Positions 1 through 11,030 of a stretch of 64,000 bases of DNA are shown here, piece by piece (within the stretch, counting starts at the first letter, position 1; every line of letters starts with the position of its first letter). Origin of the DNA: Brevibacillus sp. SYP-B805 (GTDB taxonomy: Bacteria > Bacillota > Bacilli > Brevibacillales > Brevibacillaceae); the NCBI RefSeq assembly GCF_011059135.1, contig NZ_JAALGD010000005.1:15629-79628 (forward strand). Reading direction: 5' to 3'. A program made the position numbers and the translations under genes. Under the pieces are notes generated by a model. It was given only the letters and a program-made list of their open reading frames with translations, ran no database searches and was not told where the DNA came from.

Positions 1-163
1 CCGATAGGAGCACCCAACTAACGGCGTCTAGGCGTGGAAGGGAGGAAGTGGGGAAAGACGCCGTAAGTCGGGCACTTCCCTCCCCACGCAAAGCGTCGGT
101 CGGGTCGTCGAACAGGTTTCCCCCTATGGGGGAAAAGGTTCGACTCCACAACGATAGGCAATT

Positions 164-189
164 AAAAAACCGGCGTGACAGCCGGTTGT
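164..189 (-). terminator. Intrinsic terminator in repeat unit 1
   Basis: On the minus strand a stem AACCGGC / GCCGGTT is followed by a T run. It is the copy, 209 bp away, of the terminator that follows the intact tRNA-Arg. Confidence 0.7.
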
Positions 190-372
190 TTGTTGGCGAT
201 ATGGTGCGCCCGATAGGAGCACCCAACTAACGGCGTCTAGGCGTGGAAGGGAGGAAGTGGGGAAAGACGCCGTAAGTCGGGCACTTCCCTCCCCACGCAA
301 AGCGTCGGTCGGGTCGTCGAACAGGTTTCCCCCTATGGTGGAAAAGGTTCGACTCCACAACGATAGGCAATT

Positions 373-398
373 AAAAAACCGGCGTGACAGCCGGTTGT
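373..398 (-). terminator. Intrinsic terminator downstream of tRNA-Arg
   Basis: Read on the minus strand, the stem AACCGGC / GCCGGTT with a six-base loop is followed by six T residues. It lies 13 bases beyond the encoded CCA end of the tRNA and is the natural terminator of that gene. Confidence 0.8.
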
Positions 399-410
399 TT
401 GTTGGCGATA

Positions 411-488
411 TGGTGCGCCCGATAGGAGTCGAACCTACGCAAGACGCGGTTCCGGAGACCGCCGCTCTATCCACTGAGCTACGGGCGC
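411..488 (-). tRNA. tRNA-Arg (anticodon CCG)
   Basis: On the minus strand a 7-bp acceptor stem (GCGCCCG / CGGGCGC), a D arm, a 5-bp anticodon stem with loop CTCCGGA, and a T arm containing TTCGACT fold into a standard cloverleaf. The anticodon is CCG, which reads the arginine codon CGG. The CCA end is encoded (bases 411-413). The 3' end of this gene is repeated twice upstream in window coordinates in the 209-bp array, so it is the only complete copy. Confidence 0.96.
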
Positions 489-504
489 ATGACGTTGCTC
501 ATTT

Positions 505-533
505 ATTATATAAACTGACGCGGAAAAATGCAA
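505..533 (-). promoter_or_regulatory. Sigma-A promoter of tRNA-Arg
   Basis: On the minus strand TTGCAT (528-533) and a perfect TATAAT (505-510) are separated by exactly 17 bases and sit just upstream of the tRNA. Confidence 0.75.
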
Positions 534-642
534 GAAAGCAGTGAATTCATATTTTGGCAGGAAAATTGCATAGCGACTTCGAATATAATGAATGGAGAAA
601 GAAGCCTTGGCTTTCAGTTCATTGGAAGGGGGTCGGAACTGA

Positions 643-2025
643 ATGAATATGGGGCTTGGTCTTTATCAGGAGCAGACGCTGAAGCTGGTGATGACTCCGG
701 AGTTGCGGCAGGCGATCACGATCCTGCAATATTCCACGGCAGACCTGATTTCCTATTTGCAGGAGCAGGCGAACGAGAATCCGGTCATCGAACTGCAGGA
801 GATCAGCGCTGCGGCGGATTTGGCCGCAGCAAAAGCGGAACGGCCCGCGCCGGAAGTGGATTGGAAAGAGCTGATCGGCAACCGGGCGACAGGCGAGTAT
901 AGTGTGGCGAAAAATGAAAACACTTACAATCCGATTGATCATGCGCATAAATCCGGCTCTACGCTGTATGAGCATCTGGAGAGCCAGCTGGGTCTGGTCA
1001 AAGGATTGACCGACGGACAGAGAAAAATCGCGCTCTATTTGATCGGCAATCTGGATGAGAAAGGGTACCTGGAGATCAGTCTGGAAGAGGTGGCCCACCG
1101 CATGGGGGCGGCGCTCGACGAAGTGGAAGACATGTTGACCGTCATCCAGCATTTCGACCCGGTCGGCGTTGGCGCGCGGAGTCTGGAAGAATGCCTGCTG
1201 CTGCAGCTGCAGCATGAGGGCCTGGATGACGAGAAGGTGGTCCGGGTGGTGCGGGATCATCTGGCCGATCTCGCCAACAACCGTTTTCAGCGGATTGCCG
1301 AGAAGCTGTCGTGCAGCATTCAAGAGGTGCAGGAGATCGCTGATCGGGTGCGCTCGTTGAACCCGCGCCCGGGAGCCTCATTCAGCCATGGCGAGACCCG
1401 CTATGTGATTCCGGATGTAACGGTGGAGAAGGTGGGGGGCGAGTACATTGTCCTGGTGAACGACATTTCCGCTCCGCGCCTGGTGATCAACCGGTTTTAC
1501 GAGAAAATGCTGAAGGAGCAAAAAAGCCAGGATGAGGCGCGTCAATTTATTCATGAGAAGCTGAATGCGGCGCTGTGGCTGGCCAAAAGCCTGGAACAGC
1601 GCAGGCTCACACTCATGCGGGTCACGCAGGCCATCGTTGAGGTGCAGCGCGATTTTTTTGAACACGGCGTTCATTTCCTGAAGCCGATGACCCAAAAAGA
1701 GATCGCCGAACGGGTCAATCTGCATGAGTCGACGATCAGTCGGGCGACCAGCAACAAGTATGTCCAGACCCCGCGGGGAATCTTTGAGTTGAAGTACTTT
1801 TTCACGTCGGCGCTGGCGACCGCCAGCGGGGAAGCGGCTTCATCCGAAAGCGTAAAAAAACGGATCAAGGCGATCATCGACGGAGAGGACCGCAAACGGC
1901 CGCTGTCGGATCAGGCCATCACAGAAATGCTGATGAAGGAGGGCATCGAAATCTCCCGGCGTACCGTGGCCAAATACCGGGAAGAGATGTTGATTCCTTC
2001 CTCTGCGAAACGAAAGAGGTTTTGA
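643..2025 (+). CDS. rpoN: RNA polymerase sigma-54 factor
   Basis: This 460-residue protein is the alternative sigma factor that recognises -24/-12 promoters and needs AAA+ activators for open complex formation. The N-terminal region I is typical: a short glutamine- and leucine-rich stretch containing QTLKLVMTPELRQAI near residues 10-25. The C-terminal half holds the HTH, with HESTISRATSNKYVQ near residue 365. The RpoN box RRTVAKYRE lies at about 439-447, where it contacts the -24 element. Length matches the family. The start follows a purine-rich ggaaggggg site. The next gene begins 6 bases after the stop, and rpoN next to the glycolytic operon is seen in several Bacillales. Confidence 0.97.
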   Translation: MNMGLGLYQEQTLKLVMTPELRQAITILQYSTADLISYLQEQANENPVIELQEISAAADLAAAKAERPAPEVDWKELIGNRATGEYSVAKNENTYNPIDHAHKSGSTLYEHLESQLGLVKGLTDGQRKIALYLIGNLDEKGYLEISLEEVAHRMGAALDEVEDMLTVIQHFDPVGVGARSLEECLLLQLQHEGLDDEKVVRVVRDHLADLANNRFQRIAEKLSCSIQEVQEIADRVRSLNPRPGASFSHGETRYVIPDVTVEKVGGEYIVLVNDISAPRLVINRFYEKMLKEQKSQDEARQFIHEKLNAALWLAKSLEQRRLTLMRVTQAIVEVQRDFFEHGVHFLKPMTQKEIAERVNLHESTISRATSNKYVQTPRGIFELKYFFTSALATASGEAASSESVKKRIKAIIDGEDRKRPLSDQAITEMLMKEGIEISRRTVAKYREEMLIPSSAKRKRF

Positions 2026-2031
2026 CGAGAA

Positions 2032-2301
2032 ATGGACGCACACGTTTTTCACATCAGGCTGTATGGGCGCAAGGGATGCTGTCTCTGCGACGACGTGGAG
2101 GCCCGGATCCGGTGGGTTGGAAGGGAGACCCCCCTTCGGCTGGAGCTGGTCGATATCACGACGGATCCCGCGCTGGAAGAGAAATACATGCTGACGATTC
2201 CCGTCGTGGAGATCGACGGCGAGGAAGCTTTTGTGTCCGTGACCGGCATCATGACGGAAGAAGAACTGCGGGAGGAATTGGCGAGACGCAAGCGGAGATA
2301 G
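2032..2301 (+). CDS. Glutaredoxin/thioredoxin-fold family protein (DUF836-like)
   Basis: This 89-residue protein has a redox-type CxxC motif (Cys16-Cys19, sequence CCLC) after a first beta strand. The cis-proline stretch TIPVVEIDG follows, which places it in the small glutaredoxin-like (DUF836) group with a thioredoxin fold. Its partner is unknown. A role as a cytosolic thiol oxidoreductase is inferred from the motif only. It begins 6 bases after rpoN and is probably cotranscribed. A stable inverted repeat follows the stop. Confidence 0.8.
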   Translation: MDAHVFHIRLYGRKGCCLCDDVEARIRWVGRETPLRLELVDITTDPALEEKYMLTIPVVEIDGEEAFVSVTGIMTEEELREELARRKRR

Positions 2302-2303
2302 CA

Positions 2304-2341
2304 GGGAAGCCCTTTGATTCGGAAAATCAAGGGGCTTTCCC
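2304..2341 (+). terminator. Inverted repeat after the glutaredoxin-like gene
   Basis: The arms gggaagccctttgatt and aatcaaggggctttccc pair almost completely. The following T run is weak, so termination efficiency is uncertain, but the position before the cggR promoter fits a terminator. Confidence 0.5.
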
Positions 2342-2370
2342 TTGTATGTATGTGGCAATTGTGTTACAGT
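2342..2370 (+). promoter_or_regulatory. Candidate promoter of cggR operon
   Basis: TTGTAT (2342-2347) and TACAGT (2365-2370) are separated by 17 bases. The predicted start near 2377 lies about 25 bases upstream of the CggR operator, a layout consistent with a repressor acting just downstream of the start site. Match to consensus is only moderate. Confidence 0.45.
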
Positions 2371-2401
2371 ATCGGTAGAAGGGTATTTTTTTATCCCGTA
2401 C

Positions 2402-2437
2402 CGGGACAAAAAATGTATGCGCGGGACATTTTACGTC
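2402..2437 (+). promoter_or_regulatory. CggR operator (two direct half sites)
   Basis: Two direct repeats read CGGGAC-N6-TGTA and CGGGAC-N6-CGTC with four bases between them (2402-2417 and 2422-2437). This is the spacing and sequence known for the Bacillus subtilis CggR operator (CGGGAC, six bases, TGTC, four bases, then the same again). CggR binds such sites as a tetramer and is released by fructose-1,6-bisphosphate. Glycolytic induction of the downstream operon is therefore expected. Confidence 0.85.
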
Positions 2438-2455
2438 CCTAAAAGGAAGAGAGAG

Positions 2456-3502
2456 ATGCGCGACTTGATTGAGATTCAGCAGAAGCTGCTGCCCGATCTG
2501 GTGGACGTCCTGCGAAAACGATACATGCTGCTGCAATCCATTTTTCACCTCCAGCCGATCGGCCGGCGGACCCTGGCCCAGGTATCGTCTACGACGGAGC
2601 GGATCCTGCGCGGTGAAGTGGAGCTGTTGAAGGAGATGGGGCTGCTCTCCTTCACGGCGGCCGGCATGAGCGTCACGGAAGAGGGACAGCGCGTGCTGGA
2701 GCGGCTGGAGCCGATGGTGGCTGAACTGTTTGGCCTGACGGAATTGGCCCAACGTCTGCAGCATCGTTTGAAGATTCCAGAAGTGATCGTGGTGCAGGGG
2801 GATGCCGACCGCAGCGAATGGGTAAAGCAGGAGCTGGGACGCGTCGGCGCCCGTGTCTTGAAGCAGCGCATCCGGGAGCGGGATGTGGTAGCGGTCACGG
2901 GGGGGACGTCGATCGCCAGCCTGGCGGAGCATCTCACGCCGTCGCCTGTTTTTCGCTCCGTACAATTCGTCCCCGCCCGCGGCGGTTTGGGGGAGAAAGT
3001 GGAGCTGCAGGCGAATACGCTGGCTTCCGTCATGGCGGCCAAAACCGGCGGCACCTACCGCCTGCTGCACGTGCCTGACCGGCTGTCGCCCGATGCCCTG
3101 CAGGCGCTTCTGGATGAGCCGCAGGTGGTGGAGGTGCTGGAACTTTTGCGCACCGCTCGCATCGTCGTTCACGGGATCGGGGATGCGCTGGTCATGGCGA
3201 AGCGGCGCAAGTATTCCCCGCAGGAGCTGGAGGAACTGGAGCAGACGGGGGCGGTTTCCGAGGCGTTTGGCTATTATTTCGACGAGGCGGGAGAGATCGT
3301 CCATCGGATGCCCACCATCGGGCTGCAACTGGAGGATGTGCGCAAGGCGGAAGTGGTGCTGTCGATCGCCGGTGGGGCAAGCAAGGCGAAGGCCATTCTG
3401 TCGTTTGCGAAGCAGTCCTGCCAAAGCGTACTGATCACCGACGAAGGGGCGGCCCGTGCGCTCCTGGCAGAGGGGAATGAGAAAGAGGGGGAACAGCCAT
3501 GA
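2456..3502 (+). CDS. cggR: Central glycolytic genes regulator CggR
   Basis: This 348-residue protein is a SorC/DeoR-type repressor. The N-terminal winged helix includes PIGRRTLAQVSSTTERILRG and is similar in layout to B. subtilis CggR. The C-terminal sugar-phosphate-binding domain contains the GGT segment VTGGTSIASLAEHL. I chose the ATG at 2456, behind AAAAGGAAGAG, because it gives the family's usual N-terminus (MRDLIEIQQKLLPDL). The longer upstream frame would run through the operator. The stop overlaps the next start (ATGA), so translation is coupled to the antiporter gene. Confidence 0.95.
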   Translation: MRDLIEIQQKLLPDLVDVLRKRYMLLQSIFHLQPIGRRTLAQVSSTTERILRGEVELLKEMGLLSFTAAGMSVTEEGQRVLERLEPMVAELFGLTELAQRLQHRLKIPEVIVVQGDADRSEWVKQELGRVGARVLKQRIRERDVVAVTGGTSIASLAEHLTPSPVFRSVQFVPARGGLGEKVELQANTLASVMAAKTGGTYRLLHVPDRLSPDALQALLDEPQVVEVLELLRTARIVVHGIGDALVMAKRRKYSPQELEELEQTGAVSEAFGYYFDEAGEIVHRMPTIGLQLEDVRKAEVVLSIAGGASKAKAILSFAKQSCQSVLITDEGAARALLAEGNEKEGEQP

Positions 3503-4869
3503 CGTTCCGCATGTATGTCCCTGTCATTGCCCTGATCGCGGGAATTGCGGCCAGCCTCTCGCTCTCCTTTCCGCTGGCGCTCGGCATCCTGTTCGCCCTG
3601 CTCGTCACGCTGGCAGCCGTGAAAGGTCTTGGGTACAGCTACCGCGAGCAGCTTCAATTCGGGTGGGAAGGCGTGCGGCAGGCGAAGCCGGTGCTCAGCA
3701 TCCTGTTTCTTGTCGGCTTGCTGATCCCGCTGTTGATGATGGGCGGGACGATCCCGGCGATCATTTACTATGGTTTATCGATCGTCAATGTGGATTATCT
3801 GTTTGTGCTCTCGTTTGCCCTGACTGCGCTCGTTTCCTGCCTGCTCGGGACCTCGGTCGGCACATTAAGCACCGTGGGCCTCTCCTTGATGGGGATCGCC
3901 CATGCGGCCCAGATGCCCCTTGGGATGATGGCAGGCGCCCTGATCAGCGGGGCGATGGTGGGGGAGCGTTTTTCGCCCCTCTCTTCCAGCCGCCTGCTGG
4001 TCATCAGCAGCGTGAAAGCCGATGCCCGCATCGAACGGTACTCCATCACGACCGGAGGAATCGCGGTGGGGCTGAGTGCCATCTTCTTCCTGGCGTTGGA
4101 TCTATGGATGAAGCACGCGCCGGCGGATTCGATGATTGCTTCGTATCAGGAACTGTTGCGCCGGTATTTTTCCCCGTCGCTTGTGCCGCTCCTGCCGCTG
4201 GTGATCCTGATCGGCTCGTTCGCCCTGCGGGTAAAGGCAACCCGTGCATTGGGGTATGGGATCGCGAGCGCGGCGCTGCTGGTCACCTTCACGCATCCTG
4301 CCGGTTGGACAGCGTTTGTCAAGGCGATGCTGTTCGGCTACGAGCTGGGGTCCGGGACGAAGCTGGATGCCCTTGTCCACGGCGGCGGCATGCTCGCGAT
4401 TCTGCAGGTCCTTCTGCTGATCAGTTTAGCGGGATTTATGAACGGCATACTAAATAAAGCCCAATTAATGGAGCCCCTTGTCGATCGGTTGATCGGAAAG
4501 ACGGACAGCGTCCCGGTGCTGGTGACCAAAAGCGTGATGCTTTCCCTCGTGGTGGTAATCATCAGCTGCAACCAGACGATTCCGATCCTGATCCTCGGCA
4601 CAACGCTGCAAAACCGCTTTGCCCGGTTTCCGGACGGGAGCCTGTTGTTCGGCCGAACCATGCTGGACTCCACGCTGGTCATGCCGGTGCTGATCCCCTG
4701 GAACGGCTTGGCGATGGTGATGAGCGTCACCCTTGGCGTCCCCACCATCCAAACCTTGCCGTATCTCTGTTTCGGACTGGTGCTGCCGCTCGTGACCATC
4801 CTGTTTTCGCGGTACCATCGGGCGGGAAAGACCGACGGATTTGCAAGCTCGTCACGTTCCACCGCTTAG
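3499..4869 (+). CDS. nhaC: NhaC-family Na+/H+ antiporter
   Basis: This 456-residue integral membrane protein has about eleven hydrophobic segments and NhaC family hallmarks: the MGGTIPAIIYYG stretch, SCLLGTSVGTLSTVG, and the GERFSPLSS motif near residue 155. It is expected to exchange cytoplasmic sodium (or malate/lactate in some NhaC relatives) for protons at the cytoplasmic membrane. The start overlaps the cggR stop by four bases. The gene sits between cggR and gap, a place not occupied in the classical operon, so its expression should follow glycolytic flux. Substrate specificity cannot be told from sequence. Confidence 0.88.
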   Translation: MTFRMYVPVIALIAGIAASLSLSFPLALGILFALLVTLAAVKGLGYSYREQLQFGWEGVRQAKPVLSILFLVGLLIPLLMMGGTIPAIIYYGLSIVNVDYLFVLSFALTALVSCLLGTSVGTLSTVGLSLMGIAHAAQMPLGMMAGALISGAMVGERFSPLSSSRLLVISSVKADARIERYSITTGGIAVGLSAIFFLALDLWMKHAPADSMIASYQELLRRYFSPSLVPLLPLVILIGSFALRVKATRALGYGIASAALLVTFTHPAGWTAFVKAMLFGYELGSGTKLDALVHGGGMLAILQVLLLISLAGFMNGILNKAQLMEPLVDRLIGKTDSVPVLVTKSVMLSLVVVIISCNQTIPILILGTTLQNRFARFPDGSLLFGRTMLDSTLVMPVLIPWNGLAMVMSVTLGVPTIQTLPYLCFGLVLPLVTILFSRYHRAGKTDGFASSSRSTA

Positions 4870-4876
4870 GCGACTC

Positions 4877-4899
4877 CCGTTTTCCATCAAGGAAAGCGG
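4877..4899 (+). other. Stem-loop just upstream of gap
   Basis: Nine bases at 4877-4885 pair with 4891-4899 across a five-base loop, with one G-U pair. There is no T run, so this is not a standard terminator. In B. subtilis the cggR-gapA message is cleaved next to a stem-loop, leaving a stable gap transcript. A similar role here is inference. Confidence 0.45.
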
Positions 4900-4932
4900 T
4901 AGCGATAGAGAAACCATCGAGATAAAAAATAG

Positions 4933-5949
<1,017 letters not shown>

Positions 5950-5971
5950 AACGTACAATAGGGATGTTGCC

Positions 5972-6000
5972 AAAAAGGGAGAGCATACTCTCCCTTTTCC
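5972..6000 (+). terminator. Hairpin with T run between gap and pgk
   Basis: An 11-bp perfect stem (aaaagggagag / ctctccctttt) with a four-base loop lies between gap and pgk. It can act as a partial terminator that raises gap expression over the distal genes. Readthrough is implied because no promoter is obvious before pgk. Confidence 0.7.
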
Positions 6001-6055
6001 CGTGCGTATGTTCACTGGTAAGAAATAGGGGATGACCCCGGAGGAGGATCCGTTC

Positions 6056-7237
6056 ATGAACAAGCAGTCCATCCGCGATGTAGAACTGTCCGGCAAGCGT
6101 GTCTTTTGCCGTGTCGACTTCAACGTGCCCATGCAGGACGGGATCATTACCGACGATACCCGCATCCGGGCAGCGGTACCGACCATTCAGTACCTGACGG
6201 AGGCAGGGGCAAAAGTGATTCTGGCCAGCCACTTTGGCCGTCCGAAAGGGGCCGTCGTGGAAGAGATGCGCCTTACCGCGGTCGGCAAGCATCTGGAAAC
6301 GCTGCTCGGCCGTCCGGTGAAGAAGCTGGACGACTGCGTAGGGCCGGAAGTGGAAGCGGCGGTTGCCGCGATGCAAAACGGCGACGTCGTGCTGCTGGAG
6401 AATGTCCGTTTTCAACCCGGCGAGGAGAAAAATGATCCGGAGCTGGCCAAACGCTTCGCCAGCCTGGCTGACTTGTTCGTCAACGACGCGTTTGGGGCGG
6501 CCCACCGCGCTCACGCATCGACAGCGGGTATTGCCGCGTACATCCCTGCCGTGGCGGGACTGCTCATGGAAAAGGAGATCCGGTTCCTCGGCGGAGCCCT
6601 TTCCCGTCCGGAGCGTCCGTTTACCGCGATTGTGGGCGGCGCGAAGGTGAAAGACAAGATTGCGGTGATCGAGAACCTGCTGACCAAGGTGGATACGCTG
6701 ATCATTGGCGGCGGGATGGCCAATACGTTTCTCAAAGCCCAAGGCTTCGGCGTCGGCGCTTCCCTCTGCGAGGACGACAAGCTTGAGCTGGCCCGCAGCC
6801 TGATGGCGCAGGCGAAGGAGCGGGGCGTGCAGCTGCTGATGCCGGTGGATGTGGTGGTGGCGGACCGCTTCGCCCCGGATGCATCGAAACAGACCGTGCC
6901 GGTCAACGCCATTCCCGATGGCTGGATGGCCTTGGATATCGGTCCGGAATCGGTGGCGCTGTTCCGCGAGGCGGTCGTGGCGTCCCGGACCGTGGTATGG
7001 AACGGGCCGATGGGCGTGTTCGAGATGGACGCGTTTGCCCAGGGGACGATCGGCGTCGCCCAGGCGATGGCCGACTGCAGCGGCACGACCATTATCGGCG
7101 GCGGCGATTCGGTGGCTGCCGTTGAAAAAGCGGGTGTGGCCGACAAGATGACCCATATCTCGACCGGTGGCGGCGCGTCGCTTGAGTTCATGGAAGGCAA
7201 AGAGCTGCCCGGCGTGGCCGTGCTGCAGGACAAATAA
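6056..7237 (+). CDS. pgk: Phosphoglycerate kinase
   Basis: This 393-residue enzyme transfers the acyl phosphate of 1,3-bisphosphoglycerate to ADP. Signature motifs seen are [10 protein letters not shown] near the N-terminus, SHFGRPKG, the [15 protein letters not shown] segment, and the C-terminal nucleotide site [14 protein letters not shown] followed by [13 protein letters not shown] chose the ATG at 6056, eight bases after GGAGGAGG. An upstream ATG would start inside that ribosome binding site. It is followed nine bases later by tpiA. Confidence 0.97.
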   Translation: MNKQSIRDVELSGKRVFCRVDFNVPMQDGIITDDTRIRAAVPTIQYLTEAGAKVILASHFGRPKGAVVEEMRLTAVGKHLETLLGRPVKKLDDCVGPEVEAAVAAMQNGDVVLLENVRFQPGEEKNDPELAKRFASLADLFVNDAFGAAHRAHASTAGIAAYIPAVAGLLMEKEIRFLGGALSRPERPFTAIVGGAKVKDKIAVIENLLTKVDTLIIGGGMANTFLKAQGFGVGASLCEDDKLELARSLMAQAKERGVQLLMPVDVVVADRFAPDASKQTVPVNAIPDGWMALDIGPESVALFREAVVASRTVVWNGPMGVFEMDAFAQGTIGVAQAMADCSGTTIIGGGDSVAAVEKAGVADKMTHISTGGGASLEFMEGKELPGVAVLQDK

Positions 7238-7246
7238 GAGAGGAGC

Positions 7247-8014
7247 GTGGATGTTCTGAGAACCCCTATTGTTGCCGGAAACTGGAAAATGTACAAGACA
7301 ATCGCCGAAGCGAGCGAGTTTGCCGCACAGGTGAAGGAAGCCAATCCGACCGACGCGGTGGAAAAAGTGATTTGCGCCCCGTTTACCGCGCTGCCTGCAC
7401 TGGCTACCCTGTTGAAAGGGACATCCTATGCGCTGGGAGCGCAAAACATGCACTTCGCCGACCAGGGCGCATATACGGGCGAGATCAGTCCGCTGATGCT
7501 GAAAGAGCTCGGCGTGGCGTATGTGATCATCGGCCACTCGGAGCGTCGCCAGTATTTCAACGAAACGGATGCGACCGTTCAGCAGAAGGTAAAAGCGGCG
7601 CTGCAGCACGGGCTGAAGCCCATCATCTGCGTGGGCGAGACCCTGGAAGAGCGTGAACAGGGAAAGACGCAAGAGGTGGTGCGCGTGCAGACGGAAGCCG
7701 CCCTGCACGATGTGCCGGCTGATCAGCTGAAGAATGTCGTCTTTGCCTACGAGCCGGTCTGGGCGATCGGAACGGGCAAATCGTCGACGGCGGAAGACGC
7801 CAATGAGACGATTCGCTACATCCGCAGCGTGATTGCCGCCCGTTTCGGTCAGGAGGCGGCTGATGCCGTGCGCATCCAGTATGGCGGCAGCGTGAAGCCG
7901 GACAATATCGCCAGTTTCATGGCGCAGCCCGATATCGACGGCGCGCTGGTAGGGGGCGCAAGCCTGACGGCAGACGGCTACCTCCAGCTTGTGGCCGGAG
8001 CCGCCGGAAAATAA
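7247..8014 (+). CDS. tpiA: Triosephosphate isomerase (non-ATG start)
   Basis: This TIM barrel of about 255 residues interconverts dihydroxyacetone phosphate and glyceraldehyde 3-phosphate. NWKMYK carries the catalytic Lys, GHSERR the His, and [11 protein letters not shown] the Glu. The start is odd. No in-frame ATG exists near the N-terminus. The GTG at 7247 lies only one base after AGGAG, while the usual family N-terminus ([11 protein letters not shown]) would begin at a CTG (7256) with ideal spacing. An ATG at 7251 is out of frame and stops after two codons. The annotated GTG is the longest possibility, and CTG 7256 is a serious alternative. Confidence 0.95.
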   Translation: MDVLRTPIVAGNWKMYKTIAEASEFAAQVKEANPTDAVEKVICAPFTALPALATLLKGTSYALGAQNMHFADQGAYTGEISPLMLKELGVAYVIIGHSERRQYFNETDATVQQKVKAALQHGLKPIICVGETLEEREQGKTQEVVRVQTEAALHDVPADQLKNVVFAYEPVWAIGTGKSSTAEDANETIRYIRSVIAARFGQEAADAVRIQYGGSVKPDNIASFMAQPDIDGALVGGASLTADGYLQLVAGAAGK

Positions 8015-8058
8015 GGGGCGGAAGCCGTAACCCCATTTTGAAGGAGGTCCATGCTGTT

Positions 8059-9600
8059 ATGGCGAATCGACCAAAACCGGTTGCCCTGATTATCCTGGAC
8101 GGATTTGCCCTGCGTGAGGAAACCTACGGGAATGCGGTGGCGCAGGCGAAAAAGCCCAACTTTGACCGCTATTGGAAAACCTATCCCCACGCCACCCTGC
8201 AGGCCTGCGGATTGGCTGTCGGCCTGCCGGAGGGGCAGATGGGCAACTCGGAAGTGGGACACTTGAACATCGGCGCCGGCCGGATCGTCTATCAGGACTT
8301 GACGAGGATTACCAAGGATATCCAGGAAGGCGCCTTCTTTGAAAACGAGACGCTGCTGGGGGCGATCCGGCACGCCAAGGAGAAAGGCAAGAAGCTTCAT
8401 CTCTTTGGCCTGCTGTCGGACGGCGGCGTGCACAGCCACATTGAGCATTTGTTCGCCATTCTGGAACTGTGCCGCCGGGAGAAGTTTGACCGGGTCTTTA
8501 TCCACGGCTTCCTGGACGGCCGCGACGTGGCGCCGGACAGCGCTGTGGGGTATATCGAAGCGCTGCAGGAAAAAATCCGGGAGCTCGGCGTAGGACGTAT
8601 CGCCACCATTCAGGGACGGTACTACGCGATGGACCGGGACAAGCGCTGGGAGCGGATCGAGAAGGCGTACCGCGCGATGGTTTACGCGGATGCCCCGCAT
8701 TATACCGATCCGATCCAGGCGGTGAAGGAATCGTACGAGAAGTCCATCATGGATGAATTCGTCATGCCCACGGCCATCGTCGATGAGCAGGACCGACCGG
8801 TGGCGACGATTGAGAGCGAAGACGCGATCATCTTCTTCAATTTCCGCCCGGACCGTGCCATTCAGATTTCGCAGGCGTTTACCAACGAAGATTTTCGCGG
8901 CTTTGACCGCGGCGAAGGCCGTCCGCGCAGCCTGTATTTCGTCTGCCTTACCCATTTCTCCGAGACGGTGGACGGGTATGTGGCCTACAAACCGACCAAT
9001 CTGGACAACACGATGGGAGAAGTGTTGGCGCAAAACGGGCTGAAGCAGCTGCGCATTGCGGAGACGGAAAAGTATCCGCATGTCACCTTCTTCTTCAGCG
9101 GCGGTCGCGAGCAGGAATTCCCCGGGGAGACGCGCATCCTGATCCCGTCGCCCAAGGTGGCTACCTATGATCTCCAGCCCGAGATGAGCGCACCGGCCGT
9201 GACGGATGCGGTGGTGGCGGAGATCGAAGCGGACAAACACGATGCGATCATTCTGAACTTCGCCAACTGCGACATGGTGGGCCATTCCGGCAAGATGGAG
9301 CCGACGATCAAGGCGGTGGAGACGGTGGACGCCTGCCTCGGCAGGGTGGTCGATGCCGTCCTGGCAAAAGGCGGGGTAGCCATCATCACTGCGGATCATG
9401 GCAATGCCGACCTGATGCTGGATGAAGCGGGACGTCCGATCACGTCACACAGCACGTATCCGGTGCCTGTCATCGTGACCAAACAAGGACTCACCTTGCG
9501 GGAAGACGGCGTTCTGGCCGACTTGTCCCCGACGATGCTGGAATTGCTGGGTCTGGAGCAGCCGGCGGAAATGACCGGCAAATCCTTGATACAATCCTAA
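8059..9600 (+). CDS. gpmI: Cofactor-independent phosphoglycerate mutase (2,3-BPG independent)
   Basis: This 513-residue enzyme interconverts 3- and 2-phosphoglycerate through a phosphoserine intermediate and two manganese ions. [11 protein letters not shown] carries the first metal Asp, and [15 protein letters not shown] carries the catalytic Ser64. The C-terminal [10 protein letters not shown] and SHSTYPVP contain metal-binding residues. Length is that of spore-former enzymes, which are pH-sensitive through the manganese site. I chose the ATG at 8059. The ribosome binding site AAGGAGG lies 11 bases upstream, so an upstream TTG would precede that site. Confidence 0.97.
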   Translation: MANRPKPVALIILDGFALREETYGNAVAQAKKPNFDRYWKTYPHATLQACGLAVGLPEGQMGNSEVGHLNIGAGRIVYQDLTRITKDIQEGAFFENETLLGAIRHAKEKGKKLHLFGLLSDGGVHSHIEHLFAILELCRREKFDRVFIHGFLDGRDVAPDSAVGYIEALQEKIRELGVGRIATIQGRYYAMDRDKRWERIEKAYRAMVYADAPHYTDPIQAVKESYEKSIMDEFVMPTAIVDEQDRPVATIESEDAIIFFNFRPDRAIQISQAFTNEDFRGFDRGEGRPRSLYFVCLTHFSETVDGYVAYKPTNLDNTMGEVLAQNGLKQLRIAETEKYPHVTFFFSGGREQEFPGETRILIPSPKVATYDLQPEMSAPAVTDAVVAEIEADKHDAIILNFANCDMVGHSGKMEPTIKAVETVDACLGRVVDAVLAKGGVAIITADHGNADLMLDEAGRPITSHSTYPVPVIVTKQGLTLREDGVLADLSPTMLELLGLEQPAEMTGKSLIQS

Positions 9601-10914
<1,314 letters not shown>

Positions 10915-10935
10915 GCGCCGCGCGATCGCGCAAGC

Positions 10936-10977
10936 AAAAAAAGGTGCGTTCCCTGTGAGGGGACACACCTTTTTTTA
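10936..10977. terminator. Bidirectional terminator after eno
   Basis: The arms aaaaaaaggtg(tg) and cacacctttttt form a long stem with A and T runs on both sides, so it can end the glycolytic transcript on the plus strand and the siderophore importer transcript on the minus strand. Confidence 0.85.
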
Positions 10978-11030
10978 TATGTCGGAAAGTCGCTCCGGCC
11001 TGCGTGTCATGCGGTTTTTCGCGGCAGGGT

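Larger units (their letters stand above)
1..410. repeat. Tandem 209-bp repeat array carrying tRNA-Arg 3' ends
   Basis: Two near-identical units lie head to tail with a period of 209 bp. The first is cut by the window edge and the second spans 202-410. They differ at one base seen (G130 versus T339). Each unit starts with the same 18 bases, tggtgcgcccgataggag, found at 202-219 and again at 411-428, where they form the 3' end of the intact tRNA-Arg. The units therefore carry the tRNA 3' terminus but not its body. Each also has a GC-rich imperfect inverted repeat (near 31-89 and 240-298), a second hairpin with gtcgaac/gttcgac arms (near 108-145 and 317-354), and a minus-strand terminator. No open frame in the units looks like a protein. 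Repeated integration or amplification at a tRNA 3' end is my inference. Confidence 0.9.

Noticed and set aside
1-410. A CRISPR array
   Set aside because: The units are 209 bp long and identical throughout, without short repeats separated by unique spacers, and no cas genes are present.
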